From: Pseudomonas tehranensis | GTDB taxonomy: Bacteria > Pseudomonadota > Gammaproteobacteria > Pseudomonadales > Pseudomonadaceae | NCBI RefSeq assembly: GCF_014268615.1 | Contig: NZ_JABWQV010000002.1 | Location: 47,557-111,556 of the forward strand | Direction of reading: 5' to 3' | DNA length: 64,000 bases | Shown: piece by piece, positions 57,553 through 64,000 of the stretch | Position numbering within the stretch: position 1 is the stretch's first letter | Layout: each line of letters begins with the position of its first letter | Notes under the pieces: model-generated | What the model was told of the DNA's origin: nothing | Databases searched by the model: none | What the model saw: only the letters and a program-made list of their open reading frames with translations | Made by a program: the position numbers and the translations under genes

Positions 57553-58221
57553 ATGATTGATGAGCCATTCTTTCCTTACCAGAGCCTAGCGTCCGACTTA
57601 CTCGCATTTCTACCCGAGGACAGCACGGACGGATCTCACGATCTTTCTCATATTCACCGAGTATGGATAAATGTTCGGCGGCTACAGGAAAAAGAAGGTG
57701 GGGACTTAGAAGCATTGCTCGCAGCAACCATTTTGCATGATTGTGTGGCAGTCGAGAAAAACTCTCCATTACGAGCGCAAGCATCAACGCTTTCGGCCAA
57801 GAAAGCCGCCTCTATTTTGGAACGTATGAGTTGGTCTACATCGCGAATTGAGCTAGTTGCTCACGCGGTAAAGACCCACAGCTTCTCAGCAGGCTTCGAG
57901 CCCCGCACGCTAGAGGCCAAAATTCTTCAGGACAGTGACCGATTAGACGCCATCGGCATGGTGGGAGTCGCACGCTGTTTCTACATTTCTGGGCGAATGG
58001 GCTCTGCGCTGTACGATTTTACAAATCCCGAAGCCGTAGGCAGGGAGTATCAAGACAAACGTTTCGCCATTGAGCATTTCCACACAAAATTACTCAAACT
58101 TGCTTCGGGATTCCAGACAGCCGAAGGTGCTCGGGTGGCAGCGGTTAGGCATGCGCGTCTCAATAGTTTTCTAGATGATTTTATGGAGGAGATCGGAGCA
58201 CCAGGACGAACGGAGTTGTGA
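57553..58221 (+). CDS. HD-domain phosphohydrolase
   Basis: A 222-residue protein of the HD superfamily (YedJ-like). Metal ligands: H in HDLSHIHRVW, HD in LLAATILHDCV, distal D in LQDSDRLDAIG. Family members hydrolyse nucleotides or other phosphate esters; the substrate is unknown. Its GC content is visibly lower than that of its neighbours and it is enclosed by two copies of a small membrane-protein gene, so it looks like an acquired cassette. Confidence 0.8.
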   Translation: MIDEPFFPYQSLASDLLAFLPEDSTDGSHDLSHIHRVWINVRRLQEKEGGDLEALLAATILHDCVAVEKNSPLRAQASTLSAKKAASILERMSWSTSRIELVAHAVKTHSFSAGFEPRTLEAKILQDSDRLDAIGMVGVARCFYISGRMGSALYDFTNPEAVGREYQDKRFAIEHFHTKLLKLASGFQTAEGARVAAVRHARLNSFLDDFMEEIGAPGRTEL

Positions 58222-58245
58222 CATGGGTGATATTCAGTTAGGCAG

Positions 58246-58512
58246 GTGACATCGCCAGACGCTTACGCACATGTCCGAAATTACCCTCTGGTCATGGCCT
58301 CGGTGTTGTCCTTTCTGCTCGATCGGTTTCTCAAGCCGTATCTGCTGCGCACGTGGCTGGGAGTAATGTTGGTGGCGGCGGGCGAGGTTGGCTGCGTTGT
58401 GGCAGGTCAGAGCCGTTTGTTGGGGTTTGATCTGGGGTTGCTGTCGGTTTTTGCCGTGGCGATAGGGATGGGATTGTTCATGAAGCGGCGGCGGTTTGAG
58501 TCGGTTGGCTGA
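58246..58512 (+). pseudogene. Frameshifted duplicate of the small membrane-protein gene
   Basis: The original start (ATG 58271, MSEIT) is kept, but one base is missing about 15 bp later (GAAATTACC then CTCTGG where copy 1 has CTCAGTTGG), so the old frame is broken. An 88-codon frame from GTG 58246 bypasses this and reads the rest of the protein (SVLSFLLDRFLKPYLL to KRRRFESVG), with a new N-terminus. It may be dead or may make a variant. Confidence 0.7.
58399..58501 (+). repeat. 103-bp exact direct repeat, copy 2
   Basis: Identical to 57368-57470; see that entry. Confidence 0.9.
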
Positions 58513-58592
58513 AGATGAGAAGAGGGCTGAATATCAAAAAATAAATCCCCATATTCCCAACTCTTTCAATCCCACCTTCAAGGACCGAACCC

Positions 58593-59207
58593 GTGATTGC
58601 ATCCCCCACCAAACTGCTCTTCCTACCTGGCGCCTCGGGTAACACCCGGTTCTGGCATCCGGTTGCCGAACGCCTGACCCTTCCAGCGCGGCAGGTCCAT
58701 ATCGGCTGGCCCGGCTTTGGAGACACTCCGCCCGTGCCTGGCATAGCCGGCATGGAAGACCTGGCGACTCGCGTGCTGGCCGAGATCGACCGGCCCACAG
58801 CGCTGGTGGCGCAGTCCATGGGCGGTATCGTCGCCGTGCTTGCGGCGCTTGAGCGCCCCGAACTGATCACGCACCTGATACTGACCGTCACCTCTGGCGG
58901 AGTGGATATGTCTGATCTGGACGCGCAGGACTGGCGCGCGGATTTTGCTGCCGCCAACCCGACGCTGCCGAGGTGGTTTCTCGACGACCGCACCGACCTC
59001 ACGCTCCGGTTGGCCGAGTTGCGCATGCCGGTGCTCCTCCTCTGGGGAGACGCTGATCCTATCAGCCCCGTTCGCGTCGGCCAGCGCCTTGCTGAGTTGT
59101 TACCCCATGCGGATCTACACGTTTTCTCTGGGGCCGATCATGACCTGGGTTTTACTCACGCAGATGAGGTGGCGAGGTTGATTGAGAGGCATCTGGGTTG
59201 TGGGTGA
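58593..59207 (+). CDS. Alpha/beta hydrolase, small
   Basis: A 204-residue hydrolase starting at GTG 58593. LFLPGASGNTRFW is the oxyanion loop, AQSMGGIVAV the nucleophile elbow, LWGDADPISP the acid, and GADHDLGFTH the base. The cap domain is nearly absent, giving a short protein. No signal peptide. Substrate unknown. Confidence 0.82.
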   Translation: MIASPTKLLFLPGASGNTRFWHPVAERLTLPARQVHIGWPGFGDTPPVPGIAGMEDLATRVLAEIDRPTALVAQSMGGIVAVLAALERPELITHLILTVTSGGVDMSDLDAQDWRADFAAANPTLPRWFLDDRTDLTLRLAELRMPVLLLWGDADPISPVRVGQRLAELLPHADLHVFSGADHDLGFTHADEVARLIERHLGCG

Positions 59208-59230
59208 GCGAAGTATCGTTGAGTAAAAAA

Positions 59231-59264
59231 GGGGACTTATTTTCTGGAAGTAATTCTGTCCCCC
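59231..59264. repeat. Palindromic GGGG...CCCC element, copy 3
   Basis: GGGGACTTATTTTCTGGAAG followed by TAATTCTGTCCCCC, near the 3' ends of the hydrolase and LysR genes. It may serve as a bidirectional terminator for these convergent genes. Confidence 0.6.
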
Positions 59265-59328
59265 TATTCCTAGGATTGCCTGCTCAAGGTTCTCCGGGAC
59301 ACCGCCGCCATCCCACAGTGGGAAGTCC

Positions 59329-60228
59329 TCAGGCACCGCTTGCCGGCTTTGCAAAGTGCGGAGACTGCCCGAACGACTCGATCAACAGTTCTGTGAGTAC
59401 GTGGATCTTGCGAGCCGGATGGAGCCCCGGTGGGCGGACAACATAGGCACCTGCCGGAGGCGGTGGGTACCGGGTCATGATGGGCACCAGCGCCTGCGAC
59501 CTCACGCTTTCATAGGTCAGGCAATCCGGCAGATAGGCAACCCCCAACCCTGCGACGGCGGCGGCGACCAGAGCGATGCCGTTATCAGCCTTGAAGCGCC
59601 CCTGCGGACGAACCGTAACCACCTTGTCGCCATCCATGAACTGCCAGGATTCGGTGCCCTGCATGAGCGCCTCGTGTGCGGACAGCTCCTCGGGCGATTC
59701 AGGTGCGCCATGGGCGCTGATATAACCGGGGCTGGCGACGAGCTTCGTATAAATCGGGCCGATACCCCTTGCAATCAGGTTTGAGTCCGGCAGGTAGCCA
59801 ACGCGTATCGCACAGTCAAAACCTTCGGCGATCAGATCGACGAAGCGATCGCTGTAGCTGGTCTGAATATGAAGCAAGGGATGACGGCGGGCCATTTGCG
59901 CCAGCATCGGCGCAAAGTGAGTCGGCCCAAAAGAAAGCGGGGCGGCAATGCGCAACCGACCGCGAAGGGGACCGGAGGGCAGCATCGTTTCCTTTGCTAT
60001 GTCGATCTCGGCGCAGACCCTGGCCGCATGCTCGCGAAAAGTGGTTCCAGCCTCAGTGAGGGCGGCCCCGCGAGTGGTCCGCGCCAGCAACTGGACACCC
60101 AGTTCCGCCTCCAGCCGCACCAGCCTGCGGCTGACGATCGATTTGGATACGCCTAGCCGGAGGGCCGCAGGCGAAATACCGCCGGCATCAGCGACTTCTA
60201 CAAAGGTTTGCAGCGCTTCGATATCCAA
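59329..60228 (-). CDS. LysR-type transcriptional regulator
   Basis: A 299-residue LysR protein: winged helix SPAALRLGVSKSIVSRRLVRLEAELG (about 19-44) and effector domain with RGRLRIAAPLSFGPTHFAPML. The start MDIEALQTF is at a TTG codon with AGGAA upstream; no ATG fits. It is divergent from the isochorismatase-like gene over 224 bp and probably controls it. The effector is unknown. Confidence 0.87.
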   Translation of the reverse strand: MDIEALQTFVEVADAGGISPAALRLGVSKSIVSRRLVRLEAELGVQLLARTTRGAALTEAGTTFREHAARVCAEIDIAKETMLPSGPLRGRLRIAAPLSFGPTHFAPMLAQMARRHPLLHIQTSYSDRFVDLIAEGFDCAIRVGYLPDSNLIARGIGPIYTKLVASPGYISAHGAPESPEELSAHEALMQGTESWQFMDGDKVVTVRPQGRFKADNGIALVAAAVAGLGVAYLPDCLTYESVRSQALVPIMTRYPPPPAGAYVVRPPGLHPARKIHVLTELLIESFGQSPHFAKPASGA

Positions 60229-60452
60229 AATCAGCGTTCCTCATTCTGCAACACAGAAAGCCTCGAGATGCTACTACTGGGTCAAGTGACGCAACAGCAC
60301 AATCCTGCTTCCTGGTGACGCTGTCTCTCTATGACAGGTCGTCCGGAAAATGAATCACCTTCAACGCAGTGCAGACCTCAACCGCTCGCCCATCCAAAAG
60401 CGAGCGCTTGAACCGTCCACACGCAAATGACAACTAGAAGCAGGAGCAGCAA

Positions 60453-61079
60453 ATGACAAGCGAGGCAATCCGCAACCCTCTGACCGACCACCTCTTGTCG
60501 CCTGAAAACTCGGCGCTGATCATCATCGACTACCAGCCCATCCAAGTGTCCTCGATCCGTTCGATGCCGCGTGACGAATTGGTGTTCAACATCACGAGCG
60601 TGGCCAAGGCGGCCATCAACTACAACCTTCCGATTATCCATTCGACGGTCAATGTCGCTACCGGTCGCAACAAACCGCCCATTCAGCAGTTGCAGAACGT
60701 ACTGGGACATTTGCCTACTTACGATCGGACATCGATCAACAGTTGGGAGGACGTCGAGTTCAAACAGGCGGTTAAAGCCACTGGCCGCCGCAAACTCATC
60801 ATGACCGCGCTCTGGACTGAAGCGTGCCTGACCTTTCCGGTACTCGATGCCATACAGGAAGGTTATGAAGTCTACGTGCCGGTTGATGCTGTCGGCGGTA
60901 CATCCGTTGCCGCGCACGAAGCCGCGTTACGGCGAATCGAGCAAGCGGGGGCGAAACTGATCAGTCGCGTGCAGATGTATTGCGAACTCCAGCGCGATTG
61001 GGCGCGTGAATCGACCGTCCCAGGCTTTATGGGCGTGTTTGAAAACGCTGACGGATTCAACGCCGAAAAGGCCTTGTAG
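60453..61079 (+). CDS. Isochorismatase-family cysteine hydrolase (YcaC-like)
   Basis: A 208-residue hydrolase. Catalytic Asp in LIIIDYQP, and Cys in ALWTEACLTFPVLDA with its cis-peptide loop. The YcaC-like group has no clear known substrate; amide hydrolysis is likely. Divergent LysR gene suggests inducible expression. RBS AGCAGGAG lies just before the ATG. Confidence 0.85.
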   Translation: MTSEAIRNPLTDHLLSPENSALIIIDYQPIQVSSIRSMPRDELVFNITSVAKAAINYNLPIIHSTVNVATGRNKPPIQQLQNVLGHLPTYDRTSINSWEDVEFKQAVKATGRRKLIMTALWTEACLTFPVLDAIQEGYEVYVPVDAVGGTSVAAHEAALRRIEQAGAKLISRVQMYCELQRDWARESTVPGFMGVFENADGFNAEKAL

Positions 61080-61582
61080 ACGTTAACCAAGAACGTCTGT
61101 GGCCGATGAGGTGACGACGGTGAGACCTGTGGACACAGGTCTCATTTCTAATTCTTGATCGGATGTGCAGGTATTGCCCTGGGCAGATGAATCCGAGGTG
61201 GGTTTACAGAAAAGGTCCCCTTTCACACCTAACAACTCAAACCCCGTGGCGAGGGAGCTTGCTCCCGCTTGAGTGCGAAGCGCTCACAAAAAATTACCAA
61301 GCCCCTGTCTAGGCCTATTTAGCGCAACTAGGACAGAGATGATTGATGTGCTGGAAATACACAGTCCCTGCGCTGGTGACATTTAGAAGGCCATCGTTCA
61401 GCTCTACAGGGAGAACGTTGGCGAGTGCCCCAAGCGTTGAATGCTAGGCTTGGTCTCTGAGATACCTTGTGGTGTATCGCTGCTTTGAGCATCTAAGCGC
61501 CATGGTTGCTTCTGGCCGAGATCCAGCGCCAACCCCGCTGGGGTTTTCCCACGTTTCGTTAGCGAGCCTCCAGCCCTTGTGT
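61080..61582. other. 503-bp gap with half REP and gene fragment
   Basis: Holds a single REP unit at 61245-61272 (CGTGGCGAGGGAGCTTGCTC) and the minus-strand open fragment at 61315-61443. Nothing else recognised; the promoter of the DUF2459 gene should lie at the right end. Confidence 0.5.
61315..61443 (-). pseudogene. Possible 3' remnant of a gene
   Basis: A 42-codon open stretch with no start codon, reading GALANVLPVELNDGLLNVTS and ending HLCPSCAK before TAG. The composition looks coding and the CPSC end resembles half a zinc ribbon. It may be the tail of a lost gene. Weak evidence. Confidence 0.25.
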
Positions 61583-62233
61583 ATGCGCATTGTAGTGCTG
61601 TCCCTGGTCCTCACGCTGTTCGGCTGCGCTACCGCGTCGGACCCGCCGAGGGGCGAGGGTGGCGATTGGCGGTCCTTCTATATAGTGAATCATGGCCTGC
61701 ATACCGGGTTGGTCATTGCGCGCTCCGATCTACTTCAGGTGCTTCCCGCACTGGCCGAAGCGTTTAGCGACGGCGACTTTGTTGAGTTCGGTTGGGGTGA
61801 CGAGGATTTTTACCGAGCCCCACAGGCCACCTTGAGCCTCGCCCTGCGAGCCTTGTTCGGGTCGACGGCAACCGTGCTGCATGTGGTCAAGATTGACGGG
61901 GACCCCAGGCGGCGTTTCGCCGCAAGCGAGGTCATCGAAGTGCGGGTGACGGAGGACGGCTACCAACGACTGCTCGCGTTCGTGGCCGGGACCTTCACCC
62001 GTTCAGCGACGGGCACCTTGGTGGTGCTCGGGCCTGGCCTGTATGGAGAGAGCCGGTTCTACCAGGCCGAGGGTAGCTATTCGCTGTTTTATACCTGCAA
62101 TACCTGGGTCGCAGAGGCGCTGGCCGCGAGCAGTTGCCCCATATCGCCTACGGCGGTGATTACTGCGGGGAACGTCATGTCGCAGTTACGCCGGGCGACA
62201 GCGGTCGGTGCGTCCTGCCTGGCTAGCCGCTAA
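61583..62233 (+). CDS. DUF2459 (TIGR02117-type) lipoprotein
   Basis: A 216-residue protein with a short signal and lipobox LFGC (C14). The mature part has IVNHGLHTGLVIARSDLLQ, FVEFGWGDEDFYR and FYTCNTWVAEAL, the DUF2459 pattern; the H, C and N/H residues resemble papain-like/NlpC-type catalytic residues, but no activity is known to me. Start at ATG 61583 is chosen because it puts the signal peptide first; no strong RBS is seen. Confidence 0.78.
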   Translation: MRIVVLSLVLTLFGCATASDPPRGEGGDWRSFYIVNHGLHTGLVIARSDLLQVLPALAEAFSDGDFVEFGWGDEDFYRAPQATLSLALRALFGSTATVLHVVKIDGDPRRRFAASEVIEVRVTEDGYQRLLAFVAGTFTRSATGTLVVLGPGLYGESRFYQAEGSYSLFYTCNTWVAEALAASSCPISPTAVITAGNVMSQLRRATAVGASCLASR

Positions 62234-62374
62234 TCCATGCCTGACGGCGGGGGTGTATTCCAGTGATGCTGACATCCAGTTTCCAGTGAATGTGACTCAC
62301 CCAAAGTCCTGTTTGCGAAATTGCATCCCACGTGTATCAGAAATAAAGTGGCCACTTGCCCCTCTACCGAATAT

Positions 62375-62890
62375 TCATATGCCGCATTTCAGGTTTTTCT
62401 GCATCAACGCATTCTGAAGCGTTACACCCCGACGGATCGGAAATCCTCGCTCTACGACATAAAAACCATGCAATACAAAGAATGGTTCAGCCGTTTTGCT
62501 GACATGAGAAGTAAGCTCGCTGATTCCAAGCAACTTGGCTTTTTCATGAATGCGATTCATTAATAAAGAACCTATTCCCCGCCGGGGATGATTACCCGAC
62601 ACAAAAAAATGGTCGATGTAACCGTTCGGTTGAATGTCGGCGTAGCCTACTATTTCGCCGTCGATCTCAGCCACGAACGGACGGAGATCTCGAAGATGAT
62701 TCGCCCAGAGCTTCGGATCAAGATCAGCAGGAGCCCAGGCTTCGATTTGATCGTGGGTGTAATCTCTTGACGCAATATCGTGAATGGCAGAGTAAAAGAC
62801 GTGGAACAACGCAATCTCATCTCCGATTCTGAACCGTCGAATCGCCACATTGTTTCTCGAAAGGTGTCCAAAAAAATCGGTGTCTGTCAT
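62375..62890 (-). CDS. GNAT-family N-acetyltransferase
   Basis: A 171-residue acetyltransferase: IRRFRIGDEIALFHVFYSAI at the N-terminus, VGYADIQPNGYIDHFFVSG as beta4, and the acetyl-CoA loop HPRRGIGSLLMNRI (motif A, R/QxxG). Ends with the FYVVERG element. Substrate unknown. The gene is visibly poorer in GC than its neighbours and probably arrived by transfer. ATG 62890 is preferred over the TTG at 62923. Confidence 0.82.
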   Translation of the reverse strand: MTDTDFFGHLSRNNVAIRRFRIGDEIALFHVFYSAIHDIASRDYTHDQIEAWAPADLDPKLWANHLRDLRPFVAEIDGEIVGYADIQPNGYIDHFFVSGNHPRRGIGSLLMNRIHEKAKLLGISELTSHVSKTAEPFFVLHGFYVVERGFPIRRGVTLQNALMQKNLKCGI

Positions 62891-63063
62891 ACCCGCTGCA
62901 AAATCAGAAATAAACTGCCCCAAGTTCCATAGAAACGTGCGAAGGATGCCTTCTGGCCGTTTTCAGCCTTTCGCTAAAAGCGCTGTGTGGGAGGTGAGGA
63001 GCGGTTGTTGTTGGAAGAGTTCTTGTTTAGAGAGAACTCGTCCACGTCTATGGATGAACGCAC

Positions 63064-63092
63064 CAAAACCCGACGCAGAACGCCGGGTTTTT
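63064..63092 (-). terminator. Terminator hairpin downstream of the DUF6124 gene
   Basis: AAAACCCGACG and CGCCGGGTTTT arms around a short loop; T-rich on both strands, so it can end minus-strand transcription past the DUF6124 stop. Confidence 0.65.
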
Positions 63093-63110
63093 CCGTTGGG
63101 AACAGCCTAC

Positions 63111-63473
63111 CTACCGCCCCGGCTCCACATTATCCAATACCTGATTCGCCAACAACGAGCTCAGCTCAATCAACTGCTGAATCCCCAGCGCAAAATGACG
63201 CCGCGAGCCTTTCAGGTCGAACGCCAGATCAGCAGCCATGGCATCGGCTGAAGCTAAGGTTTCACTGAGATTAGCGAGCAGGCATTCGTTATCGAGGCCT
63301 CTCACGACGGTGAATAGCTGGCCCGGTTTGGGGTCGTCTTGGGATTTATCCGGTTTCGGTAACAAGTAGTGATCAAGCACGCGTTTGGTGGTTTCGTCTT
63401 GCTTCTTGGCTTTGGATTGTGCGGATGTAGAGGTGGAATCTGCTTCCGGCGGATTCGGGGTAATTTTGAACAT
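63111..63473 (-). CDS. DUF6124/DUF3077-type small protein
   Basis: A 120-residue protein starting MFKITPNPP, with a polar N-terminus, a centre with RVLDHYLLPKP and a helical end ASADAMAADLAFDLKGSRRHFALGIQQLIELSSLLANQ. This is the Pseudomonas-specific family present in several paralogues per genome; function unknown. The ATG at 63473 is preceded by AGGAA; that SD is tied up in the structured leader described separately. No membrane segment or signal peptide. Confidence 0.8.
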   Translation of the reverse strand: MFKITPNPPEADSTSTSAQSKAKKQDETTKRVLDHYLLPKPDKSQDDPKPGQLFTVVRGLDNECLLANLSETLASADAMAADLAFDLKGSRRHFALGIQQLIELSSLLANQVLDNVEPGR

Positions 63474-63690
63474 AAGCTTCGGTTCCTGATGTGATGCCGA
63501 CACCCCGAAGCTACTAAACAATGGGGTGGCAGCTGTACGCAGGTTAGTAGACCGGGGAACCGAAGAAGCCGGCGCGCCTGAGCGCCCTGCGTACAGCCAC
63601 CATCAAGAACAGAGTCGGGCCCTGTTTGAGACGCGCTTGTACAACTTCGATTACCTCGGGCTACTAAACCCGACCACTGATGGGCAGTGG
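63474..63690 (-). promoter_or_regulatory. Structured leader of the DUF6124 gene with anti-SD segment
   Basis: Several hairpins precede the gene: CCACTG/CAGTGG (63674-63690), CGGG/CCCG (63657-63672), a 16-bp stem (63586-63601 with 63525-63543), CACCCC/GGGGTG (63501-63506 with 63523-63528) and AGCTTCGG/CCGAAGCT (63475-63482 with 63505-63512). The last three overlap and exclude each other. CTTCGGTTCC next to the start (63477-63486, covering the SD) is the exact complement of GGAACCGAAG in the big hairpin's loop (63556-63565). The 10-mer GCTACTAAAC occurs twice (63510, 63660) and a near-complement GTTAGTAG once (63543). Confidence 0.5.
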
Positions 63691-63897
63691 CAGGAAGACA
63701 ATAGAACCCCGGAACAAGGCGCACAAGCGGGCGGATTCTGGCGTAGTTGTAGGCAAAGGCGCAAGGATTCGTGGCTGGATAGAGCGGTGTAGGTGAGGGC
63801 TGTAGGAGGGAGGTTTTTTGGCGATGCGGGCGGGCGTTCTCCTTTGGATCCGCGTCGATTTCATCGCGAGCACGCTTCCATTTCCTGACACCCGCCC
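63691..63897. other. Non-coding stretch before the window-end REP
   Basis: No gene recognised; an open frame crossing it (63526-63792, plus strand) lies mostly inside the structured leader and has no RBS. A damaged REP tip (TCATCGCGAGCACGC) is at about 63860. Confidence 0.4.
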
Positions 63898-64000
63898 CCT
63901 GTGGCGAGGGAGCTTGCTCCCGCTGGCCTGCGCAGCAGGCCCTGCATTTCTTCAGGCAAACCGCATCGTCCGGTTTTGCGACTGCTGCGCAGCCGAGCGG
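63898..64000. repeat. REPIN (type GTGGCGAGGGAGC), cut by the window edge
   Basis: Starts CCTGTGGCGAGGGAGCTTGC and continues into the spacer; the second arm begins at GCTGCGCAGCCGAGCGG, with the rest beyond the window. Confidence 0.75.

Noticed and set aside
63526..63792. 88-codon plus-strand frame upstream of the DUF6124 gene
   Set aside because: It overlaps the hairpin-rich leader, whose inverted repeats explain the sequence; no RBS and no resemblance to known proteins.

Overview
This is a chromosomal segment of a fluorescent Pseudomonas, most likely of the P. fluorescens group. The evidence is dense high-GC coding, the typical pseudomonad gene order, and many copies of the REP palindromes that fluorescent pseudomonads carry between genes. 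From memory, two blocks match P. aeruginosa synteny: znuB to gltP (PA5501 to PA5479) and choline sulfatase to trkA (PA0032 to PA0015). Both lie near the replication origin there. Eight perfect DnaA boxes between 35.0 and 50.8 kb agree with an origin-proximal position, but dnaA and oriC are not in the window.

Layout: 0-2.3 kb is zinc uptake (zur-znuC-znuB, with znuA divergent). 2.5-7.6 kb has thrB, a DUF2782 protein, polA, the ErsA/Spot 42-like small RNA under an AlgU-type promoter, and engB. 7.8-9.6 kb has periplasmic cytochromes c and dsbA. 9.6-18.2 kb has an EEP-family protein, a diguanylate cyclase, the amidase AmpDh2, an EAL phosphodiesterase and kinB/algB. 18.6-21.7 kb has a small membrane-anchored protein, a UPF0391 protein, an Ivy-type lysozyme inhibitor and gltP. 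21.9-26.7 kb has an SpmA-SpmB fusion and a four-gene MCE lipid transporter. 26.8-33.7 kb holds membrane and transport genes. 34.2-40.2 kb is choline-sulfate use (LysR, betC, choX) and a SulP transporter. 40.3-51.0 kb is housekeeping: aroE, hemF, qor, tsaC, dprA, a LysM protein, def, fmt, rsmB, trkA and a TPR protein.

From 51 kb the content is accessory: a two-component system with a DUF2790 protein, a haem-type membrane protein, three alpha/beta hydrolases, an orphan gene with a duplicated small membrane partner, HD and GNAT genes of visibly lower GC, a LysR/isochorismatase pair, a DUF2459 lipoprotein and a DUF6124 gene.

The most notable points are: (1) a highly structured leader before the DUF6124 gene, with overlapping hairpins and a perfect 10-nt anti-Shine-Dalgarno segment; (2) a DNA polymerase I whose 3'-5' exonuclease site lacks two key aspartates; (3) a frameshifted duplicate of a small membrane-protein gene flanking an HD-domain gene; (4) the DnaA-box cluster; (5) a hairpin-rich 670-bp gap before gltP; (6) a sigma54-type promoter divergent from algB. 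No rRNA, tRNA, CRISPR array or intact transposase gene was seen.
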